In this document: piece by piece, positions 29,386-41,388 of the stretch
Position numbering within the stretch: position 1 is the stretch's first letter
Layout: the number at the start of each line of letters is the position of its first letter
Position numbers and translations under genes: made by a program
Notes under the pieces: generated by a model
What the model saw: the letters and a program-made list of their open reading frames with translations, nothing else
Told to the model about the DNA's origin: nothing
Database searches by the model: none
Origin: Carya illinoinensis
Lineage: Eukaryota; Streptophyta; Magnoliopsida; Fagales; Juglandaceae
Reading direction: 5' to 3'
Length of the DNA: 64,000 nucleotides
NCBI RefSeq assembly: GCF_018687715.1
Contig: NC_056765.1
Coordinates: 10,908,001 to 10,972,000, forward strand

Positions 29386-29924
29386 AATATTTAAATATGT
29401 TAAAAAAATATGAAAAGAAAAAAAAAAGTAAGTTTGTGCTAGGCGACACAGCCATCGGTTGTTACTGGACATCAGCTTAGCATTACCCATTTGAAAAAGT
29501 TGAATTGTTATTATATTTTGTATGAAAATTTGAAAAAATTATAATGATTAGATATGATGAGATGAGAAGAAATTAATTTTTTTCTTAGAGAGAGAGTGTG
29601 TGTGTTAAGGTATAGTTTATTTCGTTTGTAATATGTGCTGAATAGAGTTGAAAAAAAAGAAAAGGATAATGATAAAGTAATGATTATATGAAAAAGTTGA
29701 AAACTATAAATTGAAAAATATTTTGTATTTGAATAATATTTGGGAAGAAAATTTACCAAAATATCTGATAATATTTCAAAGTCCAAACTTGTTCGAAATG
29801 TCTATTTAGGCATTGTTTGGTTGTATAGTTCAAATGAAATGAAATTAGATATATTGTTGAACGTTAAATAAAATATTGTTATAATATAATTTTTTAATAT
29901 TAATTTTGTTTTGAAATTTGAAAA

Positions 29925-30166
29925 GGAAAATACTAGTATGCCGTCTGAGTTTGTCCTATCACTTTGACCACTCATGTATTTATTTATTTTTAATTTTGAT
30001 TTTTACTTAATAATTAAGGAAGTGAATTTTAATGTATTGGTATATTTTTTTTATTTTTTAAAATATTTAAATATGTTAAAAAGATATGAAAAGAAAGAAG
30101 AAAAAGCAAGTTTGTGCTAGGCAGCACAGCCATCGGTCATTATTGGGCGGTAGCCTAGTATTACTT
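29925..30166. mobile_element. MITE nested in a MITE (duplicate of 26175-26410)
   Basis: Same insertion as at 26175, copied with the segmental duplication: ATTTGAAAA on the left (29916-29924) and ATTTAAAAA on the right (30167-30175). Confidence 0.75.
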
Positions 30167-30272
30167 ATTTAAAAAAGTTGAATTGTTATTATATTTTGTA
30201 TAAAAATTTAAAAAAATTGTAATGATTAGATAAGATGAGATGAGAAAAAATTAATCTTTTTCTTAGAGAGAG

Positions 30273-30275
<3 letters not shown>

Positions 30276-30313
<38 letters not shown>
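30276..30313. repeat. (TG)n microsatellite
   Basis: About 19 TG units following a short AG run. The equivalent tracts at 26513-26524 and 29587-29604 are much shorter, so it expanded after duplication. Confidence 0.9.
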
Positions 30314-30315
<2 letters not shown>

Positions 30316-31282
30316 AGGTATAGTTTATTTTGTTTGTAATCTGTGCTGAATAGAGTTGAAAAAAGAAAAGAAAAGGATAGATGTAGAAGGGAAGGGGACA
30401 GAAAATGAGAAGGAAAGAGGAGAGGGAATATTGGGGCCAAACTGGAATAAGGAATTGAATATAGAAGGGAAAACGAGAGGGGAGCTACTAGCTTTTGCAA
30501 ATCATCCTTGGGTTACTGCAAGTAGTTTACCTGTTTGGCGGTGTCTCTAATAGAGATTTCTTTGAAAATTAGGCTTAAATTAGGAAGGAGAGCAGTGAAT
30601 ACTGAACTCTCCTTCCATTGTTTTTGTTTGTTTGTTTTATTTTTCCCTGTCAAGAGGTCGAGGGTCACTTTAAAGACTCTAGAACTGCTCAAAATTTGTT
30701 TTCCTGAGCATAATCATTGATGTTAAGACAGCCAAATGAAGCTTGTTCGCCACCATGTCAGATTCTCAGTGCAGAGGTGCAATGAAAGTAATTTTTGTGA
30801 AGAAAATGGGGGGCATAATAAGGCATGAAAGCCTTGGCTTCCCCCTAGCAAACATACCTCTCCTGCATGGTCTTTGAATTCTCACAATTTTCAAGACTTT
30901 CAAGAACACTAAACCCATTTCTATTATTTAATCCAAAGAAAACGAAGAAGCTATAGCAATGCAGAAATAGTAGAACATCAGATTCAAGAAAGCGAAGATG
31001 TGGGATGATGGCAACAAAAACTAGAAGTGAGAGAGCCAAATCTCTTTAGCAGCATTGAACAAGTCCCATAATGGTGCACATTGTTATTGTTATTACTTCT
31101 TGAAAATCTTACCCTGTAATGCAATTTTATCTAAAAAGTAGTTTACAATTTAGGACTAAAACAAATAAATCTGACTTTACCTATGTAATTTTAAGGAGAA
31201 CCTGAACTGGAACCTCTTTTATATAAAATTAAAAATAACAATCTTTAACTAACTAATTCAAATACCAGAAATGAAAATTTAG

Positions 31283-34200
31283 TTAGCGAGGCAACCTTCC
31301 AGACAGGTACATTGACAGCTTATCTCTCAGATGCACACCCTTTATGTCGACAGTTCCACAAATCTGTTGGTGGTAACCAGGGTCATGGTTGTGAGACAAA
31401 GGTGCTTCATCCTGCACATCATCCATATCAATAAGAATGTTATGAAGTAGACAGCAAACAAGAATAATCCTCGGCAGCCTATGCTTGTCAGGTCTCCACA
31501 TTACTCCTTGGATGATCCTCCACGTCTCTTTCAACCTTGCCAATGCCCTTTGTGCCACCATCAGAGTGGCATGATGCCGCCTGTTGAACTCTTCCCTTGA
31601 CTCCGATAGTTCTGTGCCTTCATAAGGGATGATAAGATACGGCAACAAGGGATAGCCCAAGTCGCCAATTATGTATTCCCTTATTTCTGATCCTTCAGAG
31701 AGCTCTAAATCTTTCCCAGTCAATCTCTCCCCTTTATCACAGAGTTCGTAGAAGTTTGAACTCTGAAGCACCGACCAGTCTTTCATTTTTCCTGGCCATC
31801 CAGTGACTATGTCCCGAAACCTCATGTCTGGGTCCACAATTGCCTGCAACACCATGCTATGATTCTTCTCAGGATCGAGCCACACATTACTTGTGGGGTC
31901 CGATGCAGGCAAACACATCATGATGTGGGTGGTATCAATCACACCACAACAATTAGGGAGGCCTCGCATTCTCTCGAATTTAGATTTTATCTCTGTCATT
32001 TCTGTATCAGATGAAGGCCAATTCAGGTGGTGAAGCCCTCTTTCTTCCATGGATTCCACAAAACGCCAGGTCACTTGGGAGACAGTGGAGTGGTTCAACC
32101 CAAATGAATCACCAACCGTCACTAGTGACTCACCAGAGCTCAGTCTTCTTAAAGCTACAGCTACTTGATCACATAAAGACATAGGCTTGCCATTTGCAAA
32201 CACAAAATGTGCAGACTTAGCTATCATATCTTCCTTCACAAGTGAGCATATGTAGTCAAAGGTTTTTCTGGATACCTTAAAAACAGATTCAAACCTATCT
32301 ATACCCTTGGAGGGAGATGGAAGACCTGCAGTGACAAGCAGAGGAAAGAGAAAGTTACAACTCACAAATGTGAGGCATTTAAATTAGGCCCCAGCGCTCT
32401 TTGTAGGATTTAGAAATACTTGAGAAAGAACTGGTACTATCTCAATCCTCAGCTGTGTAGCAAAGTCACTTTGTAACAGATGACATAAAGAGCATAAATA
32501 TAAATAACATAATATGAAGAGTATAATTTTGTTTGCTGTATGATCAGAAGGGATTCTCAAAAACTAAGGTGTTGGAAAAATAAAAATAAAAATAAAAGAT
32601 AAGAACGTGATGCAGCCAAAAGAATCATTTATTGTGTTAATTCATACATGCAAAACATTGAAACTTATATACAAGAAGACGACTAAGAAAAAAGCATGAT
32701 AAGATAAGATTGTTGACCAATATAATAAGTAATCTTCTTCACAGCACTCATTGACCACAAGATCATTTAGTTGTGACTTGCAGTTATAAGATTGAGAGCT
32801 ACTTTGTACTAACCAATTTTCTATAGTGAAGTCATTTCAGCTTTAAGCAGAACCCAGTCCAACCTTGTCCCAAAACAAAGACAAAAATATAGATCATGGA
32901 GTGCTAGCTGGCTTTGGAGTCTAAATATGTATTAAATGAGTGATATATGTTAGACGGCTTTGAAATGTTTTTTTGATGGGACTAGACCTATCAAACTGAA
33001 ATGTTATAAGGTGAACCACCACACTTGGCTGTTAACGACCAGAGCTACAGCAACTGTCTAAGACGGAGAGAAGGGAAGAAGAGACAAATAAGTGGATTGT
33101 TCTGGCTTTCATTGTTTGATTTGCAGGTGAAGGGAGAAAAAAGAAAGTATGAAGGAAAAATCCCAAATCCAAAATTATTTTCAGTATTTTTTGAAAATGT
33201 ATTGAGGTCTCCAAAATTTTAGTAGAAGGTACACATACATCTCACAAACAAAGATAAATGAATTAATAATTAAAATTTTAAGGGGAGAGATAAAAAATAA
33301 ATTAATAATAAATTGAGTAAGTTACAACCTATTCGTGTTTTTCATTCATATTACGTAACACAAGACTATCAAATGTGAATGAAATCAAACAATTTAGAGC
33401 AAGAGTTAGATCATTTCTAGTCTACCTATGAAACATATCTTGTTGCTATCAATGGACCTGGAAAAATACCTCCATTCCAAGTTTTCAGACGTTTGGAACC
33501 ATCTATGAGTGCAATAATTTGAAAGTTTATATTAATAAATATTAGTCACGGGTGCACTACCAGTGGAAATAATCATCCAAAGCATATTCATTTGTTAATA
33601 ATTTCCCAACTTATCAGCCTTATGGGGCAATTCGTCCTGCATGACTGCTATTAATGGTTTAGTGAACGTTACAAGGTTTTAGAAAACCACTAGTTCCCCA
33701 CTAAGCAGAAGCAAAATCACAGCCATAAATGCCTTGACGTTTCCTTCAAACTTAATTTTTAGCAAATAGTTGAATCAATTTTAAGCTTCAAATTACAGAG
33801 AAGGCAAAACTACAGTGTACACTATGAATAAACTAAAATGTACCAAGTTTCAAAACCTAACGAGAACTGCGATTTGTACTCTATTTGAGCGTTGATTGAG
33901 ACCATCTAGTTGAGCAGCCACTAACTGATTCCAAAACTAACATTTGAAATTCCTATAGCAGCCAGTAACTGGTTCCAAAACTAGCATTTGAAAGCCCTAT
34001 AGCAGCAATACATCACACGACATTCACTAATACAGCTGCATTTATCATATTCACTCACATTCTGCATTCATACATGAAACATCTTTTTATATTGACTCTT
34101 TTGGATTTTATCTCAACTAAAGTAAGGATTCACCTAAAGTGGAACAACATTTTTTGAGTAATGCTACTCATTATCCCAATTCTCATCATCCCATGATGTG

Positions 34201-36516
34201 GCATTAGATGATTAGAGACTATTTATTATATTTTATTTGTGAAGCTATCATTTAATACCACATCATGAGATGATGAGAAAATGGATGACGAATAGATTTT
34301 TTCTTACAAAAAATCCAATTGGTAATATATCGATGATTACTACCTTTATCATATTCTATGAATACATTGAATATTTGTGACTTTTGAGAATTAACGCTTA
34401 AAATGAGGCACAGCGCATAATGGTTTAAATATTACCCAAGAAATGGTGACAAAAAATACATATTGAAATCAGAATGACTTCCATTACTAATCAAACTAAG
34501 TTAATTAATAAATTTCATCATTTAGTCTACATACAACAAATTATATTTCTAAGCAAATGTGACACGAGAAATACAGTTGCTACTACTTGCCTTTTCCTGC
34601 CCCAGTATGATCTTACATTTCTTGAGATGTAACCGCAGGGCAGCTAACCCAGGAACACGTTCATAAATATACCTATTCAACGGAGATGATTGAAACAGGT
34701 CTAATGCAGCTGTTAATATCATCCATGAAGAAAATTACTATTTTGAATTTTCTTTGAAAGGATGACCTCATTAGCATATATGAATAAATTGATACCTAAA
34801 AATCGCGACCAAAAAAATGAACAACCCAACCATATTGCTGCACTAAACAAGCTGGCTTATTTCTTTGCACCAACTTTAATGAACAAGTGAAGATGGAAGG
34901 AAAGCCAGACTTGATATACATATATGAATCAAAATGAGCTTTACTCCATGAGTAAATTGTTCCATCTTATAAAAAAACCAATCATATTAAACCCGTGGTC
35001 GTACAAGTGTTGAGAATCTACAAACTTCAGAGCTTGAAAATTAATGAGTGCATGTATGAGTGTGAATAGAGCTGATGGTCAAAAGTTCATTTTTCTCTTT
35101 TTTGGAGAAGTGAACTCTATTTGACCACTATTTAGTCCAGATGTATCCTTCTCTCGACCATTTTATACAAATCCATGCAAAAGATCAATCATCATATTCT
35201 TTAGGCAACATGGCCGGAAGACCATTGGCAGCACAACTCATGGATGGTATAATTAACAAAAACTCTCTTGACTACAACGGCTATTGATTCTAATTTTTGA
35301 ACTTTTTCCTACTCCAGTTGCTATAATGAGCCTCTTTACAACCAGTTCTATCTGTAGTAGCAGAGTGCCAACTGATTTGCCACTTTAAGTAATTCCCAAA
35401 ACAAGTTTCGCTTTCAACTCTCTCTAATGGAAACGTTTGAGAATTTTCTTTTTTGACGTAAGACTTGGTAGTATTGGTCCATAAAATTTGCTTTAAAAGA
35501 TAAAAAATGAGTCTCTAAGCAAAAAACTTACACAACCAAATGATAATTTTGAAATAAAAGAAATAGGGAAAAAGAAAAGAAGAGGGACCTTTAACATTAA
35601 AGCCTGTAACATGGGCTGGCTATATAATGGAAGCAGTGAGTCAGCGACCACACTGAACATAAGCAATCTAGTATTCTGAAGAATTCTCCAAACTGAACAT
35701 AAGCAATCTAGTATTCTGAAGAATTCTCCAAAATCCAGACAGTTAACCCTATCATCATTCAAATACCCTATTTTTTTCTCCAATCGGCATAAAGAGACTG
35801 AATTCATTTCATGGTAAAGTAGGATTATCATTCAAAAGATAATAACAATGCTCCTCGAATTTACAAGTTAGATAAAACACCTAAGACTACTGTTTTAACA
35901 TATGTCTTCTTTTATAAGCAATAAATTTCATTAAAATGCGCAAAAGGCAATCCACAAGCATTCTCCGACAAGAAAGATATCATTCTCGTCTTAGACGGGA
36001 TCATTAGTATCTGATTTAGTTTTATTCTACTTTCTACATTCTATAAGAAAATCAAACGAGAATGTCGGCGGATGTTTGAGACCCCGCTGCTGAGCCGAAG
36101 TGATTTAGGATGCTAAAAAGACGATTTTAAACTAAGATTAGGAATTCTTCTAACATACAACTATACCTGTGGTATGTCAGTATATAAACCGTATGAGAAA
36201 TAAAGCATAAACCCATTTGAATTAGACAAAATTAAACTCGACCCACCAACAAAAATCCATCAATTATAAATAGAAAGCGACATAACCATTATACCAAGAA
36301 CGATCATCAAGAGCAACAATATAAACATAGCACAACCGAAAAAGAAAAAAAATAGGAAGGCAATCATAATCTCAAAGAAGATATACCATTGATTCTCCTT
36401 GAGAACTCATCCCACCAATCTAGAGGCCCCTCCTCCGGGGACCCAGAAGCAGAAGCATTTTCTTCACGCTTCTTCTCTGTCTTTTTCCTCTTTCTGAACC
36501 CTCTTACAGGACCCAT
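31283..36516 (-). CDS. ALP1-like protein derived from a Harbinger transposase (390 aa, 2 coding exons)
   Basis: Exon 1 36516-36387 (MGPVRGFRKRKK..., ending inside codon 44); exon 2 32325-31283. The donor GTATAT and acceptor CTGCAG join in frame and give 1,173 bases. Exon 2 carries a helix-turn-helix-like stretch (100-136) and the DDE endonuclease fold: GVIDTTHI (171-178, D174), GWPGKMKDWSVL (219-230), IIGDLGYPLLPY (262-273, D265) and LMVAQRALARLKETW (298-312). In active PIF/Harbinger transposases the last motif reads VERAF with the catalytic Glu; here the aligned residue is Q302. The usual GT after the first Asp is TT. There are no flanking TIRs and the frame is intact, which fits domestication. 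Arabidopsis ALP1, the family member, antagonises Polycomb silencing through PRC2. A chromatin role here is inferred from the family. An ATG at 32365 in the intron is not used in this model. Confidence 0.92.
33914..34001. repeat. Two-copy tandem repeat, 44-bp period
   Basis: The block GCAGCCACTAACTG.. recurs 44 bases on as GCAGCCAGTAACTG.., with a few substitutions. Confidence 0.8.
34156..34295. mobile_element. Short MITE-like element in the ALP1-like intron
   Basis: Begins GAGTAATGCTACTCAT. The inner halves are inverted (CTCATCATCCCATGATG against CATCATGAGATGATGAG). Both sides carry a short ATTTTTT flank. Confidence 0.5.
35652..35731. repeat. Two-copy tandem repeat, 40-bp period
   Basis: A near-perfect 40-bp unit beginning ACTGAACATAAGC is present twice in a row. 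Confidence 0.9.
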
Positions 36517-37020
36517 CAGCGGAAACAATCAAATTGAATCAAAACCCAGAAACCTACCTGCATCAAACAACCACAATCATAAAATAACTGTACAAGTATT
36601 CACCAAAAAAGATAAAAATAAAAACAATACCCATTTGTGATAGTACAATAGTATATACCACGAGCACAGGAAGATCACGAAACAATGATGAAAGAGGAAG
36701 TGGCTCGTAACATGCAAGGAAAGCGTTAGTTGCTGTGTTTTAATAGCTGCTTGCGTGCGTAGGTCTGTAGAGGTGTTTGAAACTTTGAAGCATGCAAAAA
36801 AAGAGGAAGCTTGATGAAATAGGTAGAGAAAGAGAGATGGAGAAACTATATGAGGTTAAACGGATGGAAAATCCAAGCAACACATCTGGGTTGGTGGCTG
36901 TTTAAGACAATGTGGCAGGAAAACTGAAAAACATTGACACACAGATGCTTTGGCAGAGAGTCTCGCTCTCACTCCACATTTTAGATTTCCCAGTGACGAA
37001 GACTTGCTTTAAAGAGGTTT
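36517..37020 (-). promoter_or_regulatory. Upstream region of the ALP1-like gene
   Basis: A splice-acceptor-like GATGCAG about 45 bases upstream of the ATG suggests a spliced leader. No clear TATA box was identified. Confidence 0.35.
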
Positions 37021-38096
37021 GCTTCGTTTAGTTGTAGTCCTTCATATTTATATTTTGGAAAAAGGTAAAAGCATCTTCTCATGCCAAATGATAACATTGT
37101 TTTGAAGAAATTAAGGATCGATTTTTGGGTAAAATGACAGACATACCATCAAGTCTTTCTTTTAAAATTTTCCAGAAACTGGTAAAGAGTGTGATCCCTT
37201 TCAACATAGTAAGAACGAATTTTCCCTGCTAAGGCTAATTTGGTCATTTTTCTGGTAATAAAATGGAAAAGGCTTTTATCTTACAATATATATATATATA
37301 TATATAGATATTTTTGAGAGTACGTGACTCCAATTTTATTTTAAAAAAATTAATAATAAAAATTGAGTGATAATTTGAATGATGCGTGAACTTCGCTGCC
37401 ATTGACATAGAAGCTTCTTTTTTTTTTGGTGTCGAATTTACTAAAACATTTATATGGTATATACATCTAAGACAAAATTGGTTTGTCGCATTTTAGGCAT
37501 TAGATTTGTGTCTTTATCTTTACTTGATATATAGTTGAGTATATATTTAAGTTCTAGATTTTAGAATATATTTTCACAAAACTCTTCGTTTTGAAATTTA
37601 TGCAACCGTCAAATTATTTTCTCTTTTTATAAAGTGTGTTGTTCTGTCAAAATTGAGGCTTTCAATAAAGATTAGCTCATAATAACAACCCATATCATAC
37701 TGTATTTAAGTGAATAAAATTGTTTGGATATTATCAAAATGGCAACTCAATTCAAATGCCTTTTAATCGTCAAAATATATTTTTCATCTTTAAAAAATTA
37801 AAAAAAATTCCCATCTAAACTTTTACTCAGTTTCCATAATAAAAAAATATAATGTTCAAAATAACTATCACAAATATTTAAAAAAAACACACATTTTACC
37901 ATTCTTTTTCAAACATATTTCCAATAAGCCCGTTCTTTTTCAAACTGAGTTAGTTTTAGGGATATTTGCCGAGAATCTTTAAAAAAGAAAAAAAAAAAAA
38001 ATGGTAGTACGAAGTTGCTCTTTTTTCACTTTTTATGAAAAAAGGTGAGTATTACTTTTCTTGGTTTGCGCCTTGCGGAGTGTGTAATAATTTTTT

Positions 38097-38136
<40 letters not shown>

Positions 38137-39056
38137 GGTCGGACAAATTCATCTTTAAATAAAAACTATGTAATGAAGGTTGGAGACATCAACAAATACT
38201 CTAAAAGATTAGATACAATTTCAAACACAAAACCTAATTAGAAAATAGCATGGTCAAGTTCCATGGTAGGAAGTTGTAAAAATGGTTGTAGTAATAGTTC
38301 ATTCATTGGATTTCACGTGTTGATGTTGTGTTTTGTAATCTCTTACTCTTTTTTGTGAGGAGAGAAACCTTTGAGAAGAATTTTCAGAAAACTCTACCTA
38401 AGTCTGGGATGTGTTTATATACTCGGTCGTAGTGGTTCCTGCCCACTGCCAGTAGATTGTGTAAGGGGTATAGAGCACTATACTGGTGTAAGGTTTTCCT
38501 AATGTTATGTCAGTCGCTGCCCTGTTATATTATGCGTGCTCCTCTAGTCTGTACCCTGCGGTAGGTAAGGAGTGAGAGGTGCACGCACTACCCTGGGCAC
38601 AAAGGTGAGTGGACGTTCGGTTCTGTCATAATGTGTTGGCTTCCCAAATCATTTAATGTGGTGTGCTTGTTGTTTGACGGTGTGGGCAGTGGTATGAGAA
38701 GGTGACATGACTAGTCATTGTATCTGACGGGCATTCTCGAGCCCAGCACATTCCTTTTTCTTTCGTTAGTTTTATATTAGATTATCTATTGATCGATTTG
38801 GGCCTTGAGGGGGACCAAGCCCCATACGACCTAAGTAGGAAAGTAAACCCCGTTCTCAAGATGATTCATTTTTGACAAGACGATCCCACAATAAAGACAA
38901 ATGTATCACGTTTAAATGTCTTGAAGCAATAGATGAATGTCTACAATTCCATGCCTTTATATTTTTGGATAGTTTAGGTGGACAATAGTCTTTGCTGGGC
39001 AAACGAAAGCACCGAAGGGCTTTTAAAAGTTGTGAAAAAGTTGGACATCCCAAATA
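37021..39056. other. Intergenic DNA between the ALP1-like gene and the gypsy element
   Basis: AT-rich, with a TA run (37289-37306) and a CT run (38103-38133). A GC-richer block at about 38400-38760 does not look coding and may be an unrecognised LTR fragment. Nothing else could be assigned. Confidence 0.4.
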
Positions 39057-39485
39057 ATTGCTGTGATGCCCTAAGCCCCTATTTGAGATTGGATGGTGAT
39101 TGAAATATCGGGACATGTAACATAAGGCTTCATACCCCTCATACATAATAGATAAGATACAATGCACCTATTGATCTAGCAGTATGCAATAAATCACAGC
39201 GAAAAAATTCTTTTACTACATATGTCAGGTAGTCAAGTAAATATCATGGTATCGAAACAAAAATATCCTAAAAAATTAGATTTCATAGAATCTTCCAAAA
39301 ACATAGTTGTTTTCAAAACAAACTCTAAAAAACATGGGACCATCATTAAAAGTCAGCAAAACATATTTGTCTCTAAGTCGTGTATCAATACTAAGGTTCC
39401 ATCTTTGATTAAACTTAGAAAGATTCCCCCTATCAGTCAAGGGTTTGGCTTTAACAGCTTGGACCATCCGCAACGACCTCTTTAG

Positions 39486-39740
39486 CTTCAATCGAGGAAT
39501 CTTGAGTTTGCTTGAGATACCCCATCACGAAATCCATGTCGTTCTTTAATTTCAAAGCCTTCTCGAGATCAAGAAGTAAAGTCCCATCGTTAGTCTCACG
39601 AAGGGTCTCGCATATTTCTTTGAGTCACCGTGCTGTAACCTTTAACATATCTACAGCAAATTGGTAATGAGCTTCTACGGTGAATTTATCCCCCACTAAC
39701 TCATTAATCCCATCCATGATTCTAAGAGCCTCGTGTACCT
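39486..39740 (-). pseudogene. Coding-like fragment of unknown origin inside the gypsy 3' LTR
   Basis: On the minus strand about 80 codons read as plausible protein (for example MDGINELVGDKFTVEAHYQF and later KALKLKNDMDFVMGYLKQT), with a single in-frame stop. I do not recognise the family. It may be a captured fragment or an ancient LTR-encoded ORF. Confidence 0.35.
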
Positions 39741-40131
39741 GTTATAACTTCTACCATTCCGAGTGGGGAATGGTAATGAAAACTACTATAGTGAGATTTC
39801 ATATGCATATGAGAGCAAACCGTAATGAATGCATGGACATAAACTTTACTTATGCATTTTGACTTTTAAAAACATAACATGTAACAAAGAGATTTATGAC
39901 TTTTTTAGAAAAATATTTTTTCATCTTTTCATTCTTGGTTCTTAAACACACATATGAGCTCGGGTTATTGATTATATAACATAGCATAGTATATCTTGGA
40001 GCTCAAGGCCTTATTCATAATTTTAACATATGATTGGATACCTCAAGGCTCCCCTACGTACCTTGTTTTCCCTACTAGTTACCGCATAAAACAATGAACC
40101 ACATTGACCGAGGTGACAACGTCTTATTCTT

Positions 40132-41388
40132 TTTTTTTGGAAATATGCTTCATTGCATTTATTCAGTAATCAAAGTTACAACTGTGACTTATAAATTATG
40201 AGAACCGGACTATAAATCAACTAACGCAACTACTCAAGAGCTTCCTCGTACACAAAGTGACGGATATTGTCTTAAAACTTCTAAAACTCTAAAAAAAAAG
40301 AGTAAACACTTTGTATGACCAGAGACTTGATGGCCCCTCTAACCTCCAAGGAGGCGGAATGCAGAGACAATTACTATGAACAAACAGTTCAATAGCATAA
40401 ACCTATACTAAAACTAAATAACCAAACAACCCACAAAACCAAAAAACCAACAAATACAACCCAACTACGAGCACGGCATGAGCTCCGGCGGCACACCCTC
40501 CACAGGCAATCGGCATCACGAGCCCCAACGGCATGAGCACCCAGCTTGCATACGGACCACAGCAATCTCCACAGCGAAGGTCAGCCGTATAATCACCGGC
40601 CGTAGCATCGACCACAACTCTTAGCTCTTTGCCTCAGATTGCGACCACTCAGCAATTCATCACCTCACCGCGGACTGCATATGAAATGGACATAACAACA
40701 AACAACCAAAAAACACGGCAGCAGAGGCCGTGCACAACACATACATCTCCTACAAAGAGTAACCGGACAAGACACAAAAAAAAAAACTCCATTAACGAAG
40801 ATATAGAGCACACCCACCGGCGACACAAAACCAACAACGGCAAAGATCGTGCAACAACAGAAATCCGGACGCCAAAAATAATAGAAAAATAAAAAATAAA
40901 ACATCCGGCGAACATCGTCTGAGAGGAAAACCGCAGATCGGAATCTGACAAACCGAAGTCTGAGGATGCAAACAAACCGAGTACATCGTCTGTAGGAGGC
41001 CCCTTGGTGGCGCGTGACAGCCACACGCCACAGAGAGCCGAAGCTTCGTCCCGCGTGCGGCCAACTCCACACTCCGTTTGGCACCACGTTCGGTGGGCTT
41101 ATAGATCGACAGCTAAATGACACCATGGAGGGGAGAGTGTTGACGGTCAGTGGCTGGACAAACCGGAGTGGTAATCCTCCCTTATTGGATTTGAAAACCC
41201 AAAAATAGACAAAAAAAAAAACTACTTAAACGAGAGAGGGAGGGGAGCGGGAGACGAAGCTCCCACCCCCCTCCGGTAGTGCGACTTTGGGTTTGGGGAG
41301 ATTAGAGGGATAACAGAGAGAAGGGGAGCGAGAGGTCGAATACGAGTGCGAATAGAGTGTCGACCTTTTGTCTTTAGTCCTTAGCCGA
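40132..41388 (-). mobile_element. Nested poly(A) retroposon with 18-bp TSD, no recognisable ORF
   Basis: On the minus strand it begins near 41388 with a CT/GC-rich head and ends in an A run (complement of 40130-40138), preceded by an AATAAA signal (complement of about 40158-40163). The flanks TGACAACGTCTTATTCTT (40114-40131) and TGACAACGTTTTATTCTT (41389-41406) match at 17 of 18, the hallmark of LINE-machinery retroposition. Open frames of 92-153 codons overlap in three phases and match no domain I recognise. It is either a LINE-derived non-autonomous element or a retroposed non-coding transcript. Confidence 0.75.

Larger units (their letters stand above)
29664..31000 (+). repeat. Direct segmental duplication, copy 2
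   Basis: Partner of 25918-27215, offset by about 3.75 kb. A third partial copy of its middle lies at 29400-29655. It contains a (TG)n run at 30276-30313. Confidence 0.75.
32326..36386 (-). other. 4.06-kb intron of the ALP1-like gene
   Basis: Single phase-1 intron between codon-44 halves. It contains a small MITE-like element (34156-34295) and two short tandem duplications (33914-34001 and 35652-35731). No nested gene was recognised. Confidence 0.8.

Noticed and set aside
32326..32365. Start codon at 32365 for the ALP1-like ORF
   Set aside because: It lies in the intron. A CTGCAG acceptor at 32326 and an upstream exon with the family N-terminus give a better model.
36389..36640. 83-codon open frame on the + strand
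   Set aside because: It is the antisense shadow of ALP1-like exon 1, whose minus-strand reading splices in frame to the DDE exon.
40649..41126. Overlapping open frames of 92-153 codons on the minus strand
   Set aside because: They overlap each other in different phases inside a GC-rich retroposon head, are rich in Cys/Phe/Val low-complexity, and match no family I know.
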